Of a stretch of 64,000 bases of DNA, positions 1 through 8,381 are shown piece by piece. Position 1 is the first letter of the stretch. Each line of letters starts with the position of its first letter. The notes under the pieces were generated by a model. The model worked only from the letters and a program-made list of their open reading frames with translations, was not told where the DNA came from and made no database searches. The translations under genes were made by a program, and so were the position numbers. Source of the DNA: Coprobacillaceae bacterium UN01-12pH3A (GTDB taxonomy: Bacteria; Bacillota_I; Bacilli_A; Erysipelotrichales; Coprobacillaceae). The stretch is taken from positions 128,255-192,254 of the forward strand of contig JAQENU010000003.1 in the NCBI GenBank assembly GCA_027676805.1, written 5' to 3'.

Positions 1-742
1 TATTTCCTGTCCACTCACCATACAATTTAAAATCACTTTGAGCCGCTTCTGCCCATTTTTTCAATTCAAGATATGAGTCTTTTGTCAATTTTGCTGCGGC
101 TGAAACCTCTGCCTCATTTTTTCCAGCATCATGTGCAGTGTACACTGCATTGACCCTGTTTGCCCATTGATCGAATAAATACTGCATATAGGTCGCACTA
201 TCCATATCCGGATCAAGTCCTAAGCTTGTCATTGTCTTCCTTGTTTGAAAATTTGCTTCACATGGATAGCCAACTAAATCACATTCATCTGTTAATGTAT
301 ACGTTGCTCCGCCAAGGGTAACAACCGCTTCTGATTTCATTAGACTGCCATTGTTGGTGATGTTTCCACCATTCATTTCCACCGTTCCGCCATGACTTAC
401 AATGGCTGTATCTGCATTATTCATAAGTGTTCCGCTATTGATCACTAATTTACCACCGGCTTCTACCTTCACAATAGCTTCGCTGCCTTTTACTACATTG
501 TCCCGATTTCCATCAATAGTGGCATCAATGGTTAATGTTGCCCCATTCTTAACGACATACATATCTCCATAAAATCCATCGGCTCTTTTCACCGTTCCGC
601 TTACAGTCTGACTGCCTGTAATGACTTGCGTTGCATCAATCATTCCATCTGCTGCATAAATATTTTCTTTTCCCAGAAAGGGAACAGACAACATTGCTGT
701 CAACGCTAAAATAGTCATGCTTTTAAATACATTCTTTTTCAT
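1..742 (-). CDS. Exported repeat-type surface protein, C-terminal part cut by window edge
   Basis: The reading frame is open from an ATG at 742 to the left edge, about 247 residues. A strong SD (GGGAGGAT) lies 5-10 bases upstream. The N-terminus is a classic signal peptide: a KK start, a hydrophobic run to about residue 23, and a cleavage-like IYAA at about residues 29-32. Residues 50-130 contain short Asn/Gly-rich repeats (NGGNITNNGS type) of the kind seen in beta-helix or adhesin-like surface proteins. An alpha-helical, Lys/Ala-rich stretch follows near the edge. The adhesin-like role is inferred from this composition. The anchor and any catalytic domain would lie outside the window. Confidence 0.75.
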   Translation of the reverse strand, partial: MKKNVFKSMTILALTAMLSVPFLGKENIYAADGMIDATQVITGSQTVSGTVKRADGFYGDMYVVKNGATLTIDATIDGNRDNVVKGSEAIVKVEAGGKLVINSGTLMNNADTAIVSHGGTVEMNGGNITNNGSLMKSEAVVTLGGATYTLTDECDLVGYPCEANFQTRKTMTSLGLDPDMDSATYMQYLFDQWANRVNAVYTAHDAGKNEAEVSAAAKLTKDSYLELKKWAEAAQSDFKLYGEWTGN

Positions 743-930
743 ATAATCCTCCCATCTACTTAAAATACTTATTTATATAAATAATTTTTCCTCACACTCC
801 TCATTAATGGATTTCTATAATTATAATATCTTATTAATATGTATAAGAATAACTCCTTATTAGGTGAGTGCTTATATAATGAGTTATAATATTGTAAATT
901 GAAGATTATAATTAATTTTGGTGATAATGT

Positions 931-1194
931 ATGAATTATGGACAATTAATATTGCGAATAGAGGCTATTTTAAAAGAGAAAAACATAAGCAAAAACAAGA
1001 TCTGTAAGGATTTAGACATCCCTAGATCGAATTTTAATCGTTACTGCAGAAACCAATTTCAGCGCATTGATGCAAATCTAGTTTGTAAATTATGTTATTA
1101 TTTAGACTGCACTGTGAGTGAACTGATACACTATATTGAACCTGAACATGATAATAAAGAATACATAATAAACTATAAAAATAATTCATTTTAA
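931..1194 (+). CDS. Small XRE/Cro-type helix-turn-helix regulator
   Basis: 87 residues. Residues 5-70 fit a Cro/C1-type HTH: an initial helix, then SKNKICKDLDIPRSNFNRYC as the helix-turn-helix, then a helix ending in TVSELI. There is no effector domain, so it is a bare DNA-binding protein. The SD is weak (GGTGAT close to the ATG). It stands alone between the divergent surface-protein gene and tRNA-Arg, so the divergent gene is the most obvious candidate target, but nothing in the sequence proves that. Confidence 0.7.
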   Translation: MNYGQLILRIEAILKEKNISKNKICKDLDIPRSNFNRYCRNQFQRIDANLVCKLCYYLDCTVSELIHYIEPEHDNKEYIINYKNNSF

Positions 1195-1319
1195 AACTGC
1201 TTTTAACCCAATCTGAAAATAATAAATAAGAACATAGGTTCATTTAATATAAAAGGAATACTATCTATCCAGCATTCCTGTTTTTTGCGTTCTATTCATT
1301 TTAATAAAGGAGCACAATG

Positions 1320-1348
1320 TTGCATTTTGAAATGGAAAATGCTAGAAT
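1320..1348 (+). promoter_or_regulatory. Promoter of tRNA-Arg
   Basis: TTGCAT, 17-base spacer, TAGAAT, with the -10 box ending 19 bases before the mature tRNA. Confidence 0.65.
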
Positions 1349-1366
1349 AATAAAGCAACGAAGGAT

Positions 1367-1443
1367 GTCCTCGTAGCTCAGCTGGATAGAGCACACGCCT
1401 CCTAAGCGTGGGGTCGGAGGTTCAAATCCTCTCGTGGACGCCA
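1367..1443 (+). tRNA. tRNA-Arg (anticodon CCT)
   Basis: 77 bases with encoded CCA. The anticodon stem CACGC/GCGTG closes a 7-base loop with CCT at positions 34-36, which reads AGG. D and T arms are normal (TTCAAAT T-loop). The acceptor stem GTCCTCG pairs with CGTGGAC except for one T-T opposition at pair 5-68, and T-stem pair 49-65 is G-T. A spurious ORF runs antisense through it and should not be annotated. Confidence 0.95.
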
Positions 1444-1478
1444 ATTTCAAATATTTAGAGGATACATTTACCTCTTGG

Positions 1479-1504
1479 GGACATAATTTATATGTCCTTT
1501 TTTT
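1479..1504 (+). terminator. Rho-independent terminator of tRNA-Arg
   Basis: Perfect 7-bp stem GGACATA/TATGTCC with a 5-base loop, followed by seven T. Confidence 0.85.
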
Positions 1505-1749
1505 ACTGAAATATGCCACGTGCTTTAACCATAATAACGGTTACTATTAAATAATCTTAATAAAAATAATTATTCATGAAAGAGAATATAAAAGATCATA
1601 ATATACTATATCTGTAGTAATAAACAATCATTATAGGATTAAAATCACCTTAATAAATATGTCTTTATAATTACCTTGATATTCAAAGATAAGTCATGTA
1701 GAATTTAAACAGAAATGGTTTGTTTTCAAAGAAAGGAAGTTTAGGCAAT

Positions 1750-2502
1750 ATGAAATATGAAGTTAAAAAAGCGTTGAGAGAACAAAAAAAAATAAAAATG
1801 CCAGGGAATTTATATTATTGGACACAGACAAAATTCGCCTTTAATTCCAACCATATTGAGAGCAGCCAATTGACAGAAGAGCAAACGAGAATGATCTATG
1901 AAACAAAAACTGTTATTTCAAACGGTAGTGAAGCAATCCGTTACGATGACATCATTGAAGCTGGGAATCACTTTCGATTATTTGATTATATGATTGATCA
2001 TTGTGATGAGCCGCTTACAATATCCATGATTCATAAATTTCATGAGTTACTTAAAACGGGAACGACAGAATCAGCACTCGACTGGTTCGTTGTTGGCGGA
2101 TGGAAAAACCTGCCTAATACAATTGGAGATAACGTGGAAACATCTGCACCGGGTAATGTAGAAGATATTTTTTCTTTACTAAAAGAATATCATGCAATTC
2201 CAAAGGTTACATTTAAGGATATTATAAGATTTCATCATCGATTTGAAAGCATTCATCCCTATCAAGATGGAAACGGCAGGATAGGAAGAATGATTATGTT
2301 TAAGGAATGTTTGAAGCATGATATCATCCCATTTATCATTGAAGATATTTACAAAAGCTTTTATTATCGCGGTTTGAAAAATTTTGAATCAGATGAGGCT
2401 TACTTGATAGACACTTGTCTCAATGCGCAAGATCAATACAAAGCCTACTATGATAAAATGATTGGCAGTCTTTATGAAAATATAGATATAGTTGAAAGCT
2501 AA
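1750..2502 (+). CDS. Fic family protein (probable AMPylase/nucleotidyltransferase)
   Basis: The best start is the ATG at 1750: AAGGAAG sits 10 bases upstream, while the longer frame needs a TTG at 1720. This gives 250 residues. The Fic core motif IHPYQDGNGRIGR, with catalytic His, phosphate-binding GNGR loop and Arg, is intact near residue 175. Near residue 32 there is an N-terminal SNHIESSQ stretch matching the autoinhibitory (S/T)xxxE helix of class II Fic proteins, with Ser where Gly/Asn is usual after the Glu. Family knowledge: these transfer AMP or other nucleotides to protein hydroxyls, and many are silent until the inhibitory Glu is displaced. The target is unknown. No antitoxin partner is adjacent. 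Confidence 0.88.
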   Translation: MKYEVKKALREQKKIKMPGNLYYWTQTKFAFNSNHIESSQLTEEQTRMIYETKTVISNGSEAIRYDDIIEAGNHFRLFDYMIDHCDEPLTISMIHKFHELLKTGTTESALDWFVVGGWKNLPNTIGDNVETSAPGNVEDIFSLLKEYHAIPKVTFKDIIRFHHRFESIHPYQDGNGRIGRMIMFKECLKHDIIPFIIEDIYKSFYYRGLKNFESDEAYLIDTCLNAQDQYKAYYDKMIGSLYENIDIVES

Positions 2503-2542
2503 TCCATTGACTCTTTACCGCGTAAGATAATTTCATTTAATC

Positions 2543-2578
2543 AAAAAAAGCTATACAAATAATTTGTTTAGCTTTTTT
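2543..2578. terminator. Bidirectional terminator between convergent genes
   Basis: AAAAAAGCTA ... TAGCTTTTTT hairpin with A and T flanks. It serves the Fic gene and the convergent HD-GYP gene. Confidence 0.7.
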
Positions 2579-2631
2579 AAATAGATTTAATTAGAATGCA
2601 AATAATGAATATCCTATTTCATTTCTTCCAT

Positions 2632-3867
2632 TCATACAACACACTGACCGCTAAGTTTCAAATAATGTTCCAGCATATCCACATATAACTGCTTGATCTT
2701 TTCCGTATTATGATCCACCCGAACCATTATTTCTTCATGATGAGCGACAAATACTTGAACAATATCCTGATCGATTTTGCCCTCCTCTGCCATCTCCTCT
2801 ATAATCGAAATCGCTTTTGTAATAGAGAACTTTTCTTTGTAGCTTCGTTTCCCTAACAAAGCACTGAGAATATCCGCAATCGCGACAATACGATCACCTA
2901 AAGTAAGTTCTTTTTTTGTTAAATGCTTCGGATAACCGCTGCCATCTAATTTTTCATGATGACAAGCCGCCATATGCAGGACATCTGTTTGAATATAGCC
3001 TTTTAGAATTTCTTCAGTGATGGTTACATGACGCTGCATTAGCTGTGTCTCTTTGTCATCAAGCTTTCCCTGTTTTTCTAATATACTGATGGGGATTGCC
3101 CCTTTTCCGATATCATGCAGTAAAGCCGCATAATATAATTTATTCATTTCCACTGAATTTAAATGATACTGTTTCCCTAATTCAATAGCAATAGCTGTAG
3201 TTGTAATCGTATGCAGTACCGTGAATTCACTTCTAAAGTCAATCGAGTAAGCAAGCATTTCAAGATATTCCCTGCGTTCATCTTCTCCTAGGTAAATAGT
3301 TTGATAAAGCTCGTTCATTTTATCTTGATAAGTTTTATCCTCTAAAGCGCGTATTAGGCATTGGTTCTTATTTAAGGTTTCAAAAGCCTTGACCAAAATG
3401 GGATCAAACTGTCCGCTTTGATGAAGTAAAGATGTAAGTGTGGTTCCTTGCTTAATCGCAACATCAATCCGATCACACAAGTGAATTAAAGAAGCTATCT
3501 TTTTATTAGAACAATCTGTCCCTATTAATTTTTCATAAGACATATGATGATATAAAACGCAGTCTGCATTCTTTTTCAACGGGGACATCCTAGACAAAAA
3601 TAAATAGCCATAAATCGCATGTTCCCAGACATCTTCACTTTCAAAACTGAGCAAGGAATCCACGTCATCGGTTTTATAAGCACCAATGTCATGAAGCAAG
3701 GCTAGTTTAGCGACATGCAGATATTCTTCGTAAGGAGCATTCATATAATGCATAAGTTCCAGACAAAGATAGGCAACACGTTCCCCATGATCCACCAAGC
3801 GATCATCCAGCTTATTCAACATTGATTTTAAAATAATGATCACATCTTGGTCTTTTATTATATTCAC
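2632..3867 (-). CDS. Tandem HD domain / HD-GYP protein, probable c-di-GMP phosphodiesterase
   Basis: 411 residues; GTG start with GAGGG upstream. Two HD modules are visible. Module one (about 20-140) has His27, His59-Asp60 and a HH pair at 107-108. Module two (about 205-380) is a full HD-GYP set: His219, HDIGK at 251-255, His280, HH at 303-304, the diagnostic GSGYP at 309-313 and Asp332. HD-GYP enzymes hydrolyse cyclic di-GMP at a two- or three-iron centre. There is no receiver or membrane domain, so it is cytoplasmic. The degenerate-looking first HD may be regulatory. It pairs functionally with the EAL protein at the right end of the window. Confidence 0.88.
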   Translation of the reverse strand: MNIIKDQDVIIILKSMLNKLDDRLVDHGERVAYLCLELMHYMNAPYEEYLHVAKLALLHDIGAYKTDDVDSLLSFESEDVWEHAIYGYLFLSRMSPLKKNADCVLYHHMSYEKLIGTDCSNKKIASLIHLCDRIDVAIKQGTTLTSLLHQSGQFDPILVKAFETLNKNQCLIRALEDKTYQDKMNELYQTIYLGEDERREYLEMLAYSIDFRSEFTVLHTITTTAIAIELGKQYHLNSVEMNKLYYAALLHDIGKGAIPISILEKQGKLDDKETQLMQRHVTITEEILKGYIQTDVLHMAACHHEKLDGSGYPKHLTKKELTLGDRIVAIADILSALLGKRSYKEKFSITKAISIIEEMAEEGKIDQDIVQVFVAHHEEIMVRVDHNTEKIKQLYVDMLEHYLKLSGQCVV

Positions 3868-4003
3868 GCTTTTTCCCTCTCTAAGCTTTCTTGTTTTTAG
3901 TATACACTAGATATATTCTATTTGAAATAAAATTAGTCTCCTAAAATAGATAAAAGTACCCAATTATTTTATTATTGCATTCGGTTTTATCTAAAAAAGC
4001 ATT

Positions 4004-4028
4004 AAAAAACCTTCGTTTGAAACGAAGG
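4004..4028 (-). terminator. Terminator of the AI-2E-type permease transcript
   Basis: On the minus strand, a CCTTCGTTT hairpin with a matching arm is followed by six T. Confidence 0.85.
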
Positions 4029-4034
4029 CCGTAT

Positions 4035-5168
4035 TTATTCTATTTCATCGGTTAGTTTCTTATTAGAATTTTTTGTTTGATAATCACGCACTTCTAAAAT
4101 AATCATGCGAATGACCGCAATCAGCGGAACCCCTAAGAACATCCCTAAAAAGCCAAACAGTCCGCCAAAAAGAGTGATTGCAAAGATGATCCAGAATGGA
4201 CTGATTCCCACTGAATCGCCTAGAATAGCCGGTCCTAAGATCAACCCGTCAAACTGCTGCAAAGCAAAGATAAAGAGGGCTACCCAAATCGCTGTGATGG
4301 GATTCATCACGATCAGCGTGATAATGACCACCGGGATTCCGCCAATAAAAGGACCAAAGTAAGGAATCATATTGGTTACCATAATAATCAGTGCCAACAT
4401 AAATGCAAATTTCAAATTCAGCAGTGAGAAGCCAATATAAGCAATGATGCCGATAATCAAGGAATCGACTGCTTTCCCATAAATAAAATTAGAGAAGATA
4501 ACATGTACCTTACGTACATAATAATGAATCAAAGAGATCTTCTTCTGATCGATAAACATTCCCATAAACTGATCAAAAATACGCATCAAGTTTCTTCTTT
4601 CAAAAAGCACATAAGGACAAATGACAATTCCCATAATCCAAGAAAGCAATACCCCGGCAGTATTAATTGCCCCCTGTGCATATTTTAAAACATCAAAATT
4701 CAATAAGCGATCAAAAGGAATTTGGAAATCATTAAACGTAGATTGCAGGAAGGCAACCAGTTTAGGATCACTAAATGTTGATGTTACCAGCTGATCAAAC
4801 TGTTCTACATATTGCCCGGATTTACTGATAAAGTCCATCACATTATTAATGGTGAGCGGAATCAGATATAATAATAAGATCGCTAAAAGAAGCAAAAAGG
4901 CAAAATAAGTAATAAATACACTCAACGATAAGCGCCTTTTAATCACCCAAGGCTTTTTCGTTTTTTCCAGTATTCCTTCCATTTTCTTACAGATCGGATA
5001 TAGAAAATACGCTAAAGCCCCACCTACAATAAACGGTGTTAATATCGTTAATATCATTTTAAAGACATCATAAATTATATGTAAACTATCAAAGGTCTTG
5101 TAGAATACAATCACGGCTGCGGCTAATAAAAACCACTCTAAATAATGCTTAAATTTCTCTTTAGACAA
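4035..5168 (-). CDS. AI-2E family transporter (PerM/YdiK-like membrane protein)
   Basis: About 377 residues. I place the start at TTG 5168, because the GTG at 5177 overlaps the SD AGAGGTGA, which spaces well to the TTG. Seven or eight hydrophobic helices: an N-terminal pair (residues about 15-60), one at 70-95, then a long cytoplasmic/amphipathic section and a C-terminal cluster with the family pattern NMIPYFGPFIGGIP and PILGDSVGISPFW. The family includes exporters of diverse small molecules or ions; despite the name, most members are not proven AI-2 carriers. It is the last gene of the folA-to-permease stretch, 8-16 bases after the PAP2 gene, and ends at a strong terminator. Confidence 0.9.
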   Translation of the reverse strand: MSKEKFKHYLEWFLLAAAVIVFYKTFDSLHIIYDVFKMILTILTPFIVGGALAYFLYPICKKMEGILEKTKKPWVIKRRLSLSVFITYFAFLLLLAILLLYLIPLTINNVMDFISKSGQYVEQFDQLVTSTFSDPKLVAFLQSTFNDFQIPFDRLLNFDVLKYAQGAINTAGVLLSWIMGIVICPYVLFERRNLMRIFDQFMGMFIDQKKISLIHYYVRKVHVIFSNFIYGKAVDSLIIGIIAYIGFSLLNLKFAFMLALIIMVTNMIPYFGPFIGGIPVVIITLIVMNPITAIWVALFIFALQQFDGLILGPAILGDSVGISPFWIIFAITLFGGLFGFLGMFLGVPLIAVIRMIILEVRDYQTKNSNKKLTDEIE

Positions 5169-5184
5169 TCTCTTCACCTCTTTG

Positions 5185-5763
5185 CTAATAGTCTAGCATT
5201 TTCTTAAATACTTTTTCATACATCACTGCTAATAATATACCACCAAACACAGCTCCCGCCAATACATCACTGAAATAATGCACATGCAGATAGATCCGCG
5301 TAAATGCAATTATCGGGATCATTGCCCAAGAGATATAACTGAATGCTTTTTTATATTTCAAGCTACTGTGGGCAAACATAATCCCTAACATCCCGTAAAA
5401 CATGACGGAGCAGGTTGTATGGGAGCTGGGGAAGCTAAAGCCTGTTTCAACGGCTAAGCGATCCAACGGTCTTGGTCGCTGAACAATATTTTTTAAAGTA
5501 TAATTCATTAAAAATCCGAAACTGCTGTTCAGTGTCAGAACTAACCCCAGCCTTCTTTTAAAGACAATGAGAAGAACACAAATGATTCCATAAAATGTCC
5601 CAGATCCTAAATTAGTAATATTGATGATAAACTGATTAGTCTTAGGGGACTGCAATAATGATACATAATCATAGATCTGATTATCCAAAGGTAAAATGAT
5701 ATTTGTCTTTACCAAGATCAATATTACAATTAATATTAGACAACCCATCGTCCACTTCTTCAT
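5185..5763 (-). CDS. PAP2-superfamily membrane phosphatase
   Basis: 192 residues from the ATG at 5763, which overlaps the cysE stop as ATGA; the longer frame runs into cysE and is unlikely. All three PAP2 catalytic motifs are visible: [15 protein letters not shown] and [16 protein letters not shown], with the conserved phosphate-binding Lys/Arg and two catalytic His. About six membrane segments. Family members remove phosphate from lipid pyrophosphates such as undecaprenyl pyrophosphate, phosphatidylglycerol phosphate or phosphatidate. With an acyltransferase upstream, a role in lipid or lipid-carrier recycling is likely, but the substrate is not determined by sequence. Confidence 0.9.
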   Translation of the reverse strand: MKKWTMGCLILIVILILVKTNIILPLDNQIYDYVSLLQSPKTNQFIINITNLGSGTFYGIICVLLIVFKRRLGLVLTLNSSFGFLMNYTLKNIVQRPRPLDRLAVETGFSFPSSHTTCSVMFYGMLGIMFAHSSLKYKKAFSYISWAMIPIIAFTRIYLHVHYFSDVLAGAVFGGILLAVMYEKVFKKMLDY

Positions 5764-6299
5764 TTGGATTCTTTCCTCATTCTTTCTCCATCTTTTTTCA
5801 CAATACTCGCCGGTATTCCCACAACAGTGCAATGAGGAGGAACATTCCTCAACACCACTGCCTGTGCACCTACAATCGAATCATTGCCAATCGTAATATT
5901 TCCAATCACTTTGGCGCCTGCACTTACCATTACCCGATCCTCTAAGGTAGGGTGACGTTTAAGCAGCAATGGTCCTGTTCCAACCCCGCCGAGGGTAACG
6001 CCCTGATATAAAGTACAGTCATTTCCAATCACCGTTGTTTCCCCGATGACCACTCCATGTCCATGATCAATAAATAAACGTTTTCCGATTACTGCTCCCG
6101 GATGAATTTCAATTCCTGTTATAAAACGAGCCAGCTGACTGATGAAGCGGGCTAGAATTCTTAGATGTGCTTTCCACAAAGTATGGGCAATGCGATAAAA
6201 AAATAACGCATGAACCCCAGGATAATTTAATAAGACGTTCAATCTGTTTTTCGCTGCCGGATCGGTCTCCAAGATCTTTTTAACAAGACTCTTTTCCAC
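5760..6299 (-). CDS. cysE: Serine O-acetyltransferase
   Basis: 179 residues, the short Gram-positive type. An alpha-helical N-terminal part ([12 protein letters not shown]) leads to a left-handed beta helix built of hexapeptide repeats ([30 protein letters not shown]). [10 protein letters not shown] contains the catalytic His region. It makes O-acetylserine from serine and acetyl-CoA, the first step of cysteine synthesis. Cysteine synthase is not in this window. The gene is translationally coupled to the PAP2 gene and separated from the acyltransferase by a terminator, so it probably has its own promoter in 6300-6370. Confidence 0.93.
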   Translation of the reverse strand: MEKSLVKKILETDPAAKNRLNVLLNYPGVHALFFYRIAHTLWKAHLRILARFISQLARFITGIEIHPGAVIGKRLFIDHGHGVVIGETTVIGNDCTLYQGVTLGGVGTGPLLLKRHPTLEDRVMVSAGAKVIGNITIGNDSIVGAQAVVLRNVPPHCTVVGIPASIVKKDGERMRKESK

Positions 6300-6373
6300 A
6301 TAGATCTCTCCTTGTTTGTCATTTAACCATGTTTCATTCTCTTTTTCAAATGATGTTATAGTTATATATATGA

Positions 6374-6401
6374 AAAAAGGAGAAAGATGCTCCTATTCTC
6401 C
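6374..6401 (-). terminator. Terminator overlapping the 3' end of the acyltransferase gene
   Basis: On the minus strand GGAGAA pairs with TTCTCC, followed by six T. The TAG stop codon (6395-6393) lies inside the hairpin. Confidence 0.75.
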
Positions 6402-7106
6402 CAATACCTCATCCATTTTCTCTTGAATTCTTGATTGTACTAATTTTGCAATATCCACAGTTGACATTCCTTCATATTCATCCGGATAAATCGGTTTCAA
6501 ATAATGAACTTGTGCCGTTACTTTCGCAATTGTATTCGTATCAAACGGTTTATAGCAGTCAATACATGCTACCGGTACAATTGGTTTTTTTGCTTCTACT
6601 GCTGTTTTAAATGTTCCGCCTTTAAATTCTCCCATCTTATTTCCTTCACGTGAACGTGTTCCTTCCGGGAAAATAAAATAAGTACGTCCCTCTTTCAACT
6701 CTTTTGTTACTTGTCTGATAATTTTAACTGAACCACGAATATCATTACGATCCATGGCTTGTGCCTGATCGATTACCGCAATCTGTTTAACAATCGGCGC
6801 CTTTAGCAGCTCTTTTTTAATAACTGCTGTTGTTGGTCTTTTATGCGTTACCGCAATAATGACCGGATCAAAAAGTCCCTGATGATTAGGAGCCATTAAA
6901 TAGCCGTCTTCCTTAGGCAGATTCTCTAACCCCGTACAGACAATCTCCACACGTCCAGCTCTTGCTACATCGGTTAAAAATTTATTGATAAAGCCATATC
7001 TTTTTTCTATTGGAAACTTATCTACTTTCTGCAATCGTTTTAATTGAATTAAATAATATGGTATTTTCCAAAATAATCGCAGTATGATGAGTGCTATTCT
7101 TTTCAT
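6393..7106 (-). CDS. plsC: 1-acyl-sn-glycerol-3-phosphate acyltransferase (PlsC-like)
   Basis: 237 residues with a strong SD (AGGAGG) before the ATG. The acyltransferase motifs are in order: NHQGLFDP (the catalytic HxxxxD box), then FPEGTRSREG (motif III, glycerol-phosphate binding), then VPVACI. A hydrophobic N-terminal helix suggests membrane attachment. It should acylate lysophosphatidate to phosphatidate. It begins 2 bases after the DHFR stop, so the two are cotranscribed. Confidence 0.9.
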   Translation of the reverse strand: MKRIALIILRLFWKIPYYLIQLKRLQKVDKFPIEKRYGFINKFLTDVARAGRVEIVCTGLENLPKEDGYLMAPNHQGLFDPVIIAVTHKRPTTAVIKKELLKAPIVKQIAVIDQAQAMDRNDIRGSVKIIRQVTKELKEGRTYFIFPEGTRSREGNKMGEFKGGTFKTAVEAKKPIVPVACIDCYKPFDTNTIAKVTAQVHYLKPIYPDEYEGMSTVDIAKLVQSRIQEKMDEVLGE

Positions 7107-7107
7107 T

Positions 7108-7581
7108 CTATTTGATCCTCCTATACTTTTTTAAAATGAAAGTCTCTTTTTCTACTTCTTCTATACACCTAAACTGATCCTCTTTAATTACCGGAAAATA
7201 GGCATCACCCCTATAGTCTCCCGGAATGTAAGATACAATCAGCTCTTTAGCTAAATCAAGGGTCTGCTGATAAACAGATGCTCCTCCGCAAATATAAATA
7301 TCTCGATCCTTCTCATACTCTTTCAGCAAAGCTTCTAAATCATGACAAACCTCAACATTGAGATTTTCAAAGTCATGCGCTTTGCTTACTATGATCGTTT
7401 TTCGTTTTGGCAGCGGTTTGCCAATCACTTCAAATGTTTTTCTTCCCATCAGAATAGTCTGATTTAAGGTTGTTTCTTTAAAATGCTGGAGATCTTCAGG
7501 ATTATGCCACGGCATCCCCATTCTTCCCTGAGTGCTTCCAATCAAGTTATTTTTATCCATTGCAACAATGATTTTAATCAT
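7108..7581 (-). CDS. folA: Dihydrofolate reductase
   Basis: 157 residues from the ATG at 7581, which has GAGG upstream; the frame can be extended to 7614 but without SD support. DHFR landmarks: IIVAMDKNNLIG at the N-terminus, MPWHNPEDLQHFK containing the catalytic acidic residue, ILMGRKTFEVIGKPLPKR (NADPH binding) and YICGGASVYQ (GG loop). It reduces dihydrofolate to tetrahydrofolate, and is the target of trimethoprim. Thymidylate synthase is not adjacent, unlike many Bacillota. A TATAAT box lies at 7618-7613. Confidence 0.95.
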   Translation of the reverse strand: MIKIIVAMDKNNLIGSTQGRMGMPWHNPEDLQHFKETTLNQTILMGRKTFEVIGKPLPKRKTIIVSKAHDFENLNVEVCHDLEALLKEYEKDRDIYICGGASVYQQTLDLAKELIVSYIPGDYRGDAYFPVIKEDQFRCIEEVEKETFILKKYRRIK

Positions 7582-7882
7582 AGTCTCTACCTCTTTATTG
7601 AAATCATTTACCATTATAGCATAACTTATTCAAAGTGTGAAACCAAATTCACAGATTCCCGATGCAACTATTTTTTCATAAATTCGCTCGATCTCAGCTT
7701 TAAAAATGAAAAGAATCTAACAACGCGTTTCATCCTTTGAAAATAATCAAGTTTACATACAAAATCCTTTTATAATACAAGTAGAAAATAAAAGCAATCA
7801 CGTTTCCACTCGGTACTCCATACATTCTATAAATTAATTTACACGTCCTAAAATCAATGAGTTCACCGGGTTTAGCCAGATA

Positions 7883-7914
7883 AAATCAACTGCTTCTTAG
7901 TAGTTGATTTTTAT
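7883..7914 (+). terminator. Orphan terminator in the folA-gntR intergenic region (7619-7941)
   Basis: AAATCAACT/AGTTGATTT stem, 10-base loop, then T-run. No plus-strand gene precedes it, so it could end a short RNA starting after a TATAAT at 7771-7776. I could not find a convincing -35 at the usual distance or a known RNA family. The rest of the region shows no coding potential. Confidence 0.5.
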
Positions 7915-7941
7915 TATCTGCAAAAATTTATAATGATGGCA

Positions 7942-7991
7942 TTGACAACTGTACATGTACAGATTATACTGTATATGTACAGTAAGTACAG
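7942..7991 (+). promoter_or_regulatory. Promoter and repeated operators of the GntR-ABC operon
   Basis: TTGACA (7942-7947), 17-base spacer, TATACT (7965-7970). A perfect palindrome CTGTACATGTACAG (7949-7962) fills the spacer. A second copy with one change (CTGTATATGTACAG, 7969-7982) covers the -10 end and start point exactly 20 bases (two helical turns) away, and a half site AGTACAG follows. This is a typical autorepression layout for a YtrA-type GntR protein. Confidence 0.85.
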
Positions 7992-8005
7992 TTAGGAGGG
8001 AAAAT

Positions 8006-8380
8006 GTGGAGATCATATTAAGCAACAGTTCAAACAAACCAATCTATGAACAAATCGTTTCACAAATCAAAGCTATGATCATGAATGGGACATTAAAACC
8101 GGGGGATACCCTGCCTTCTATTCGCGGCTTAGCAAAGTCTTTGCATATCAGCGTCATTACTTCCCAACATGCTTACGAAGATTTAGCCCGAGATGGCTTT
8201 ATTGAAACAGTTGCCGGAAAAGGTACATTTGTTTCCCATCAAAACAAAGATTTTGTACGTGAAGAACAGCTGCGGATGCTAGAGGCAAAAGCAGAGGAGC
8301 TAGTGGAAGATGCGAAAATGAATGGCATTCAACTATCTCAGCTAATTGAAACCATTACATTATTATATAAGGAGGATTAA
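8006..8380 (+). CDS. GntR family transcriptional regulator, YtrA subfamily
   Basis: 124 residues from a GTG at 8006, with AGGAGGG five bases upstream; extensions to 7955 would run through the promoter and operators. A GntR winged helix occupies residues 10-75 (PIYEQIVSQIKAMIMNGTLKPGDTLPS..., then the recognition helix and the wing GKGTFV). Only a short helical tail of about 45 residues follows, as in YtrA regulators, which have no large ligand domain. It is the first gene of an operon with an ABC ATPase and permease. The family usually represses such an exporter until a cell-envelope-active compound is present. Confidence 0.92.
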   Translation: MEIILSNSSNKPIYEQIVSQIKAMIMNGTLKPGDTLPSIRGLAKSLHISVITSQHAYEDLARDGFIETVAGKGTFVSHQNKDFVREEQLRMLEAKAEELVEDAKMNGIQLSQLIETITLLYKED

Positions 8381-8381
8381 A

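Noticed and set aside
1301-1519. 72-codon ORF antisense through tRNA-Arg
   Set aside because: Typical artefact: its peptide is the antisense reading of a tRNA gene (the STRGFEPPTPRLGG type).
4035-5168. Quorum-sensing AI-2 exporter as a firm function
   Set aside because: The family name is historical; most members transport other compounds and nothing here indicates AI-2.
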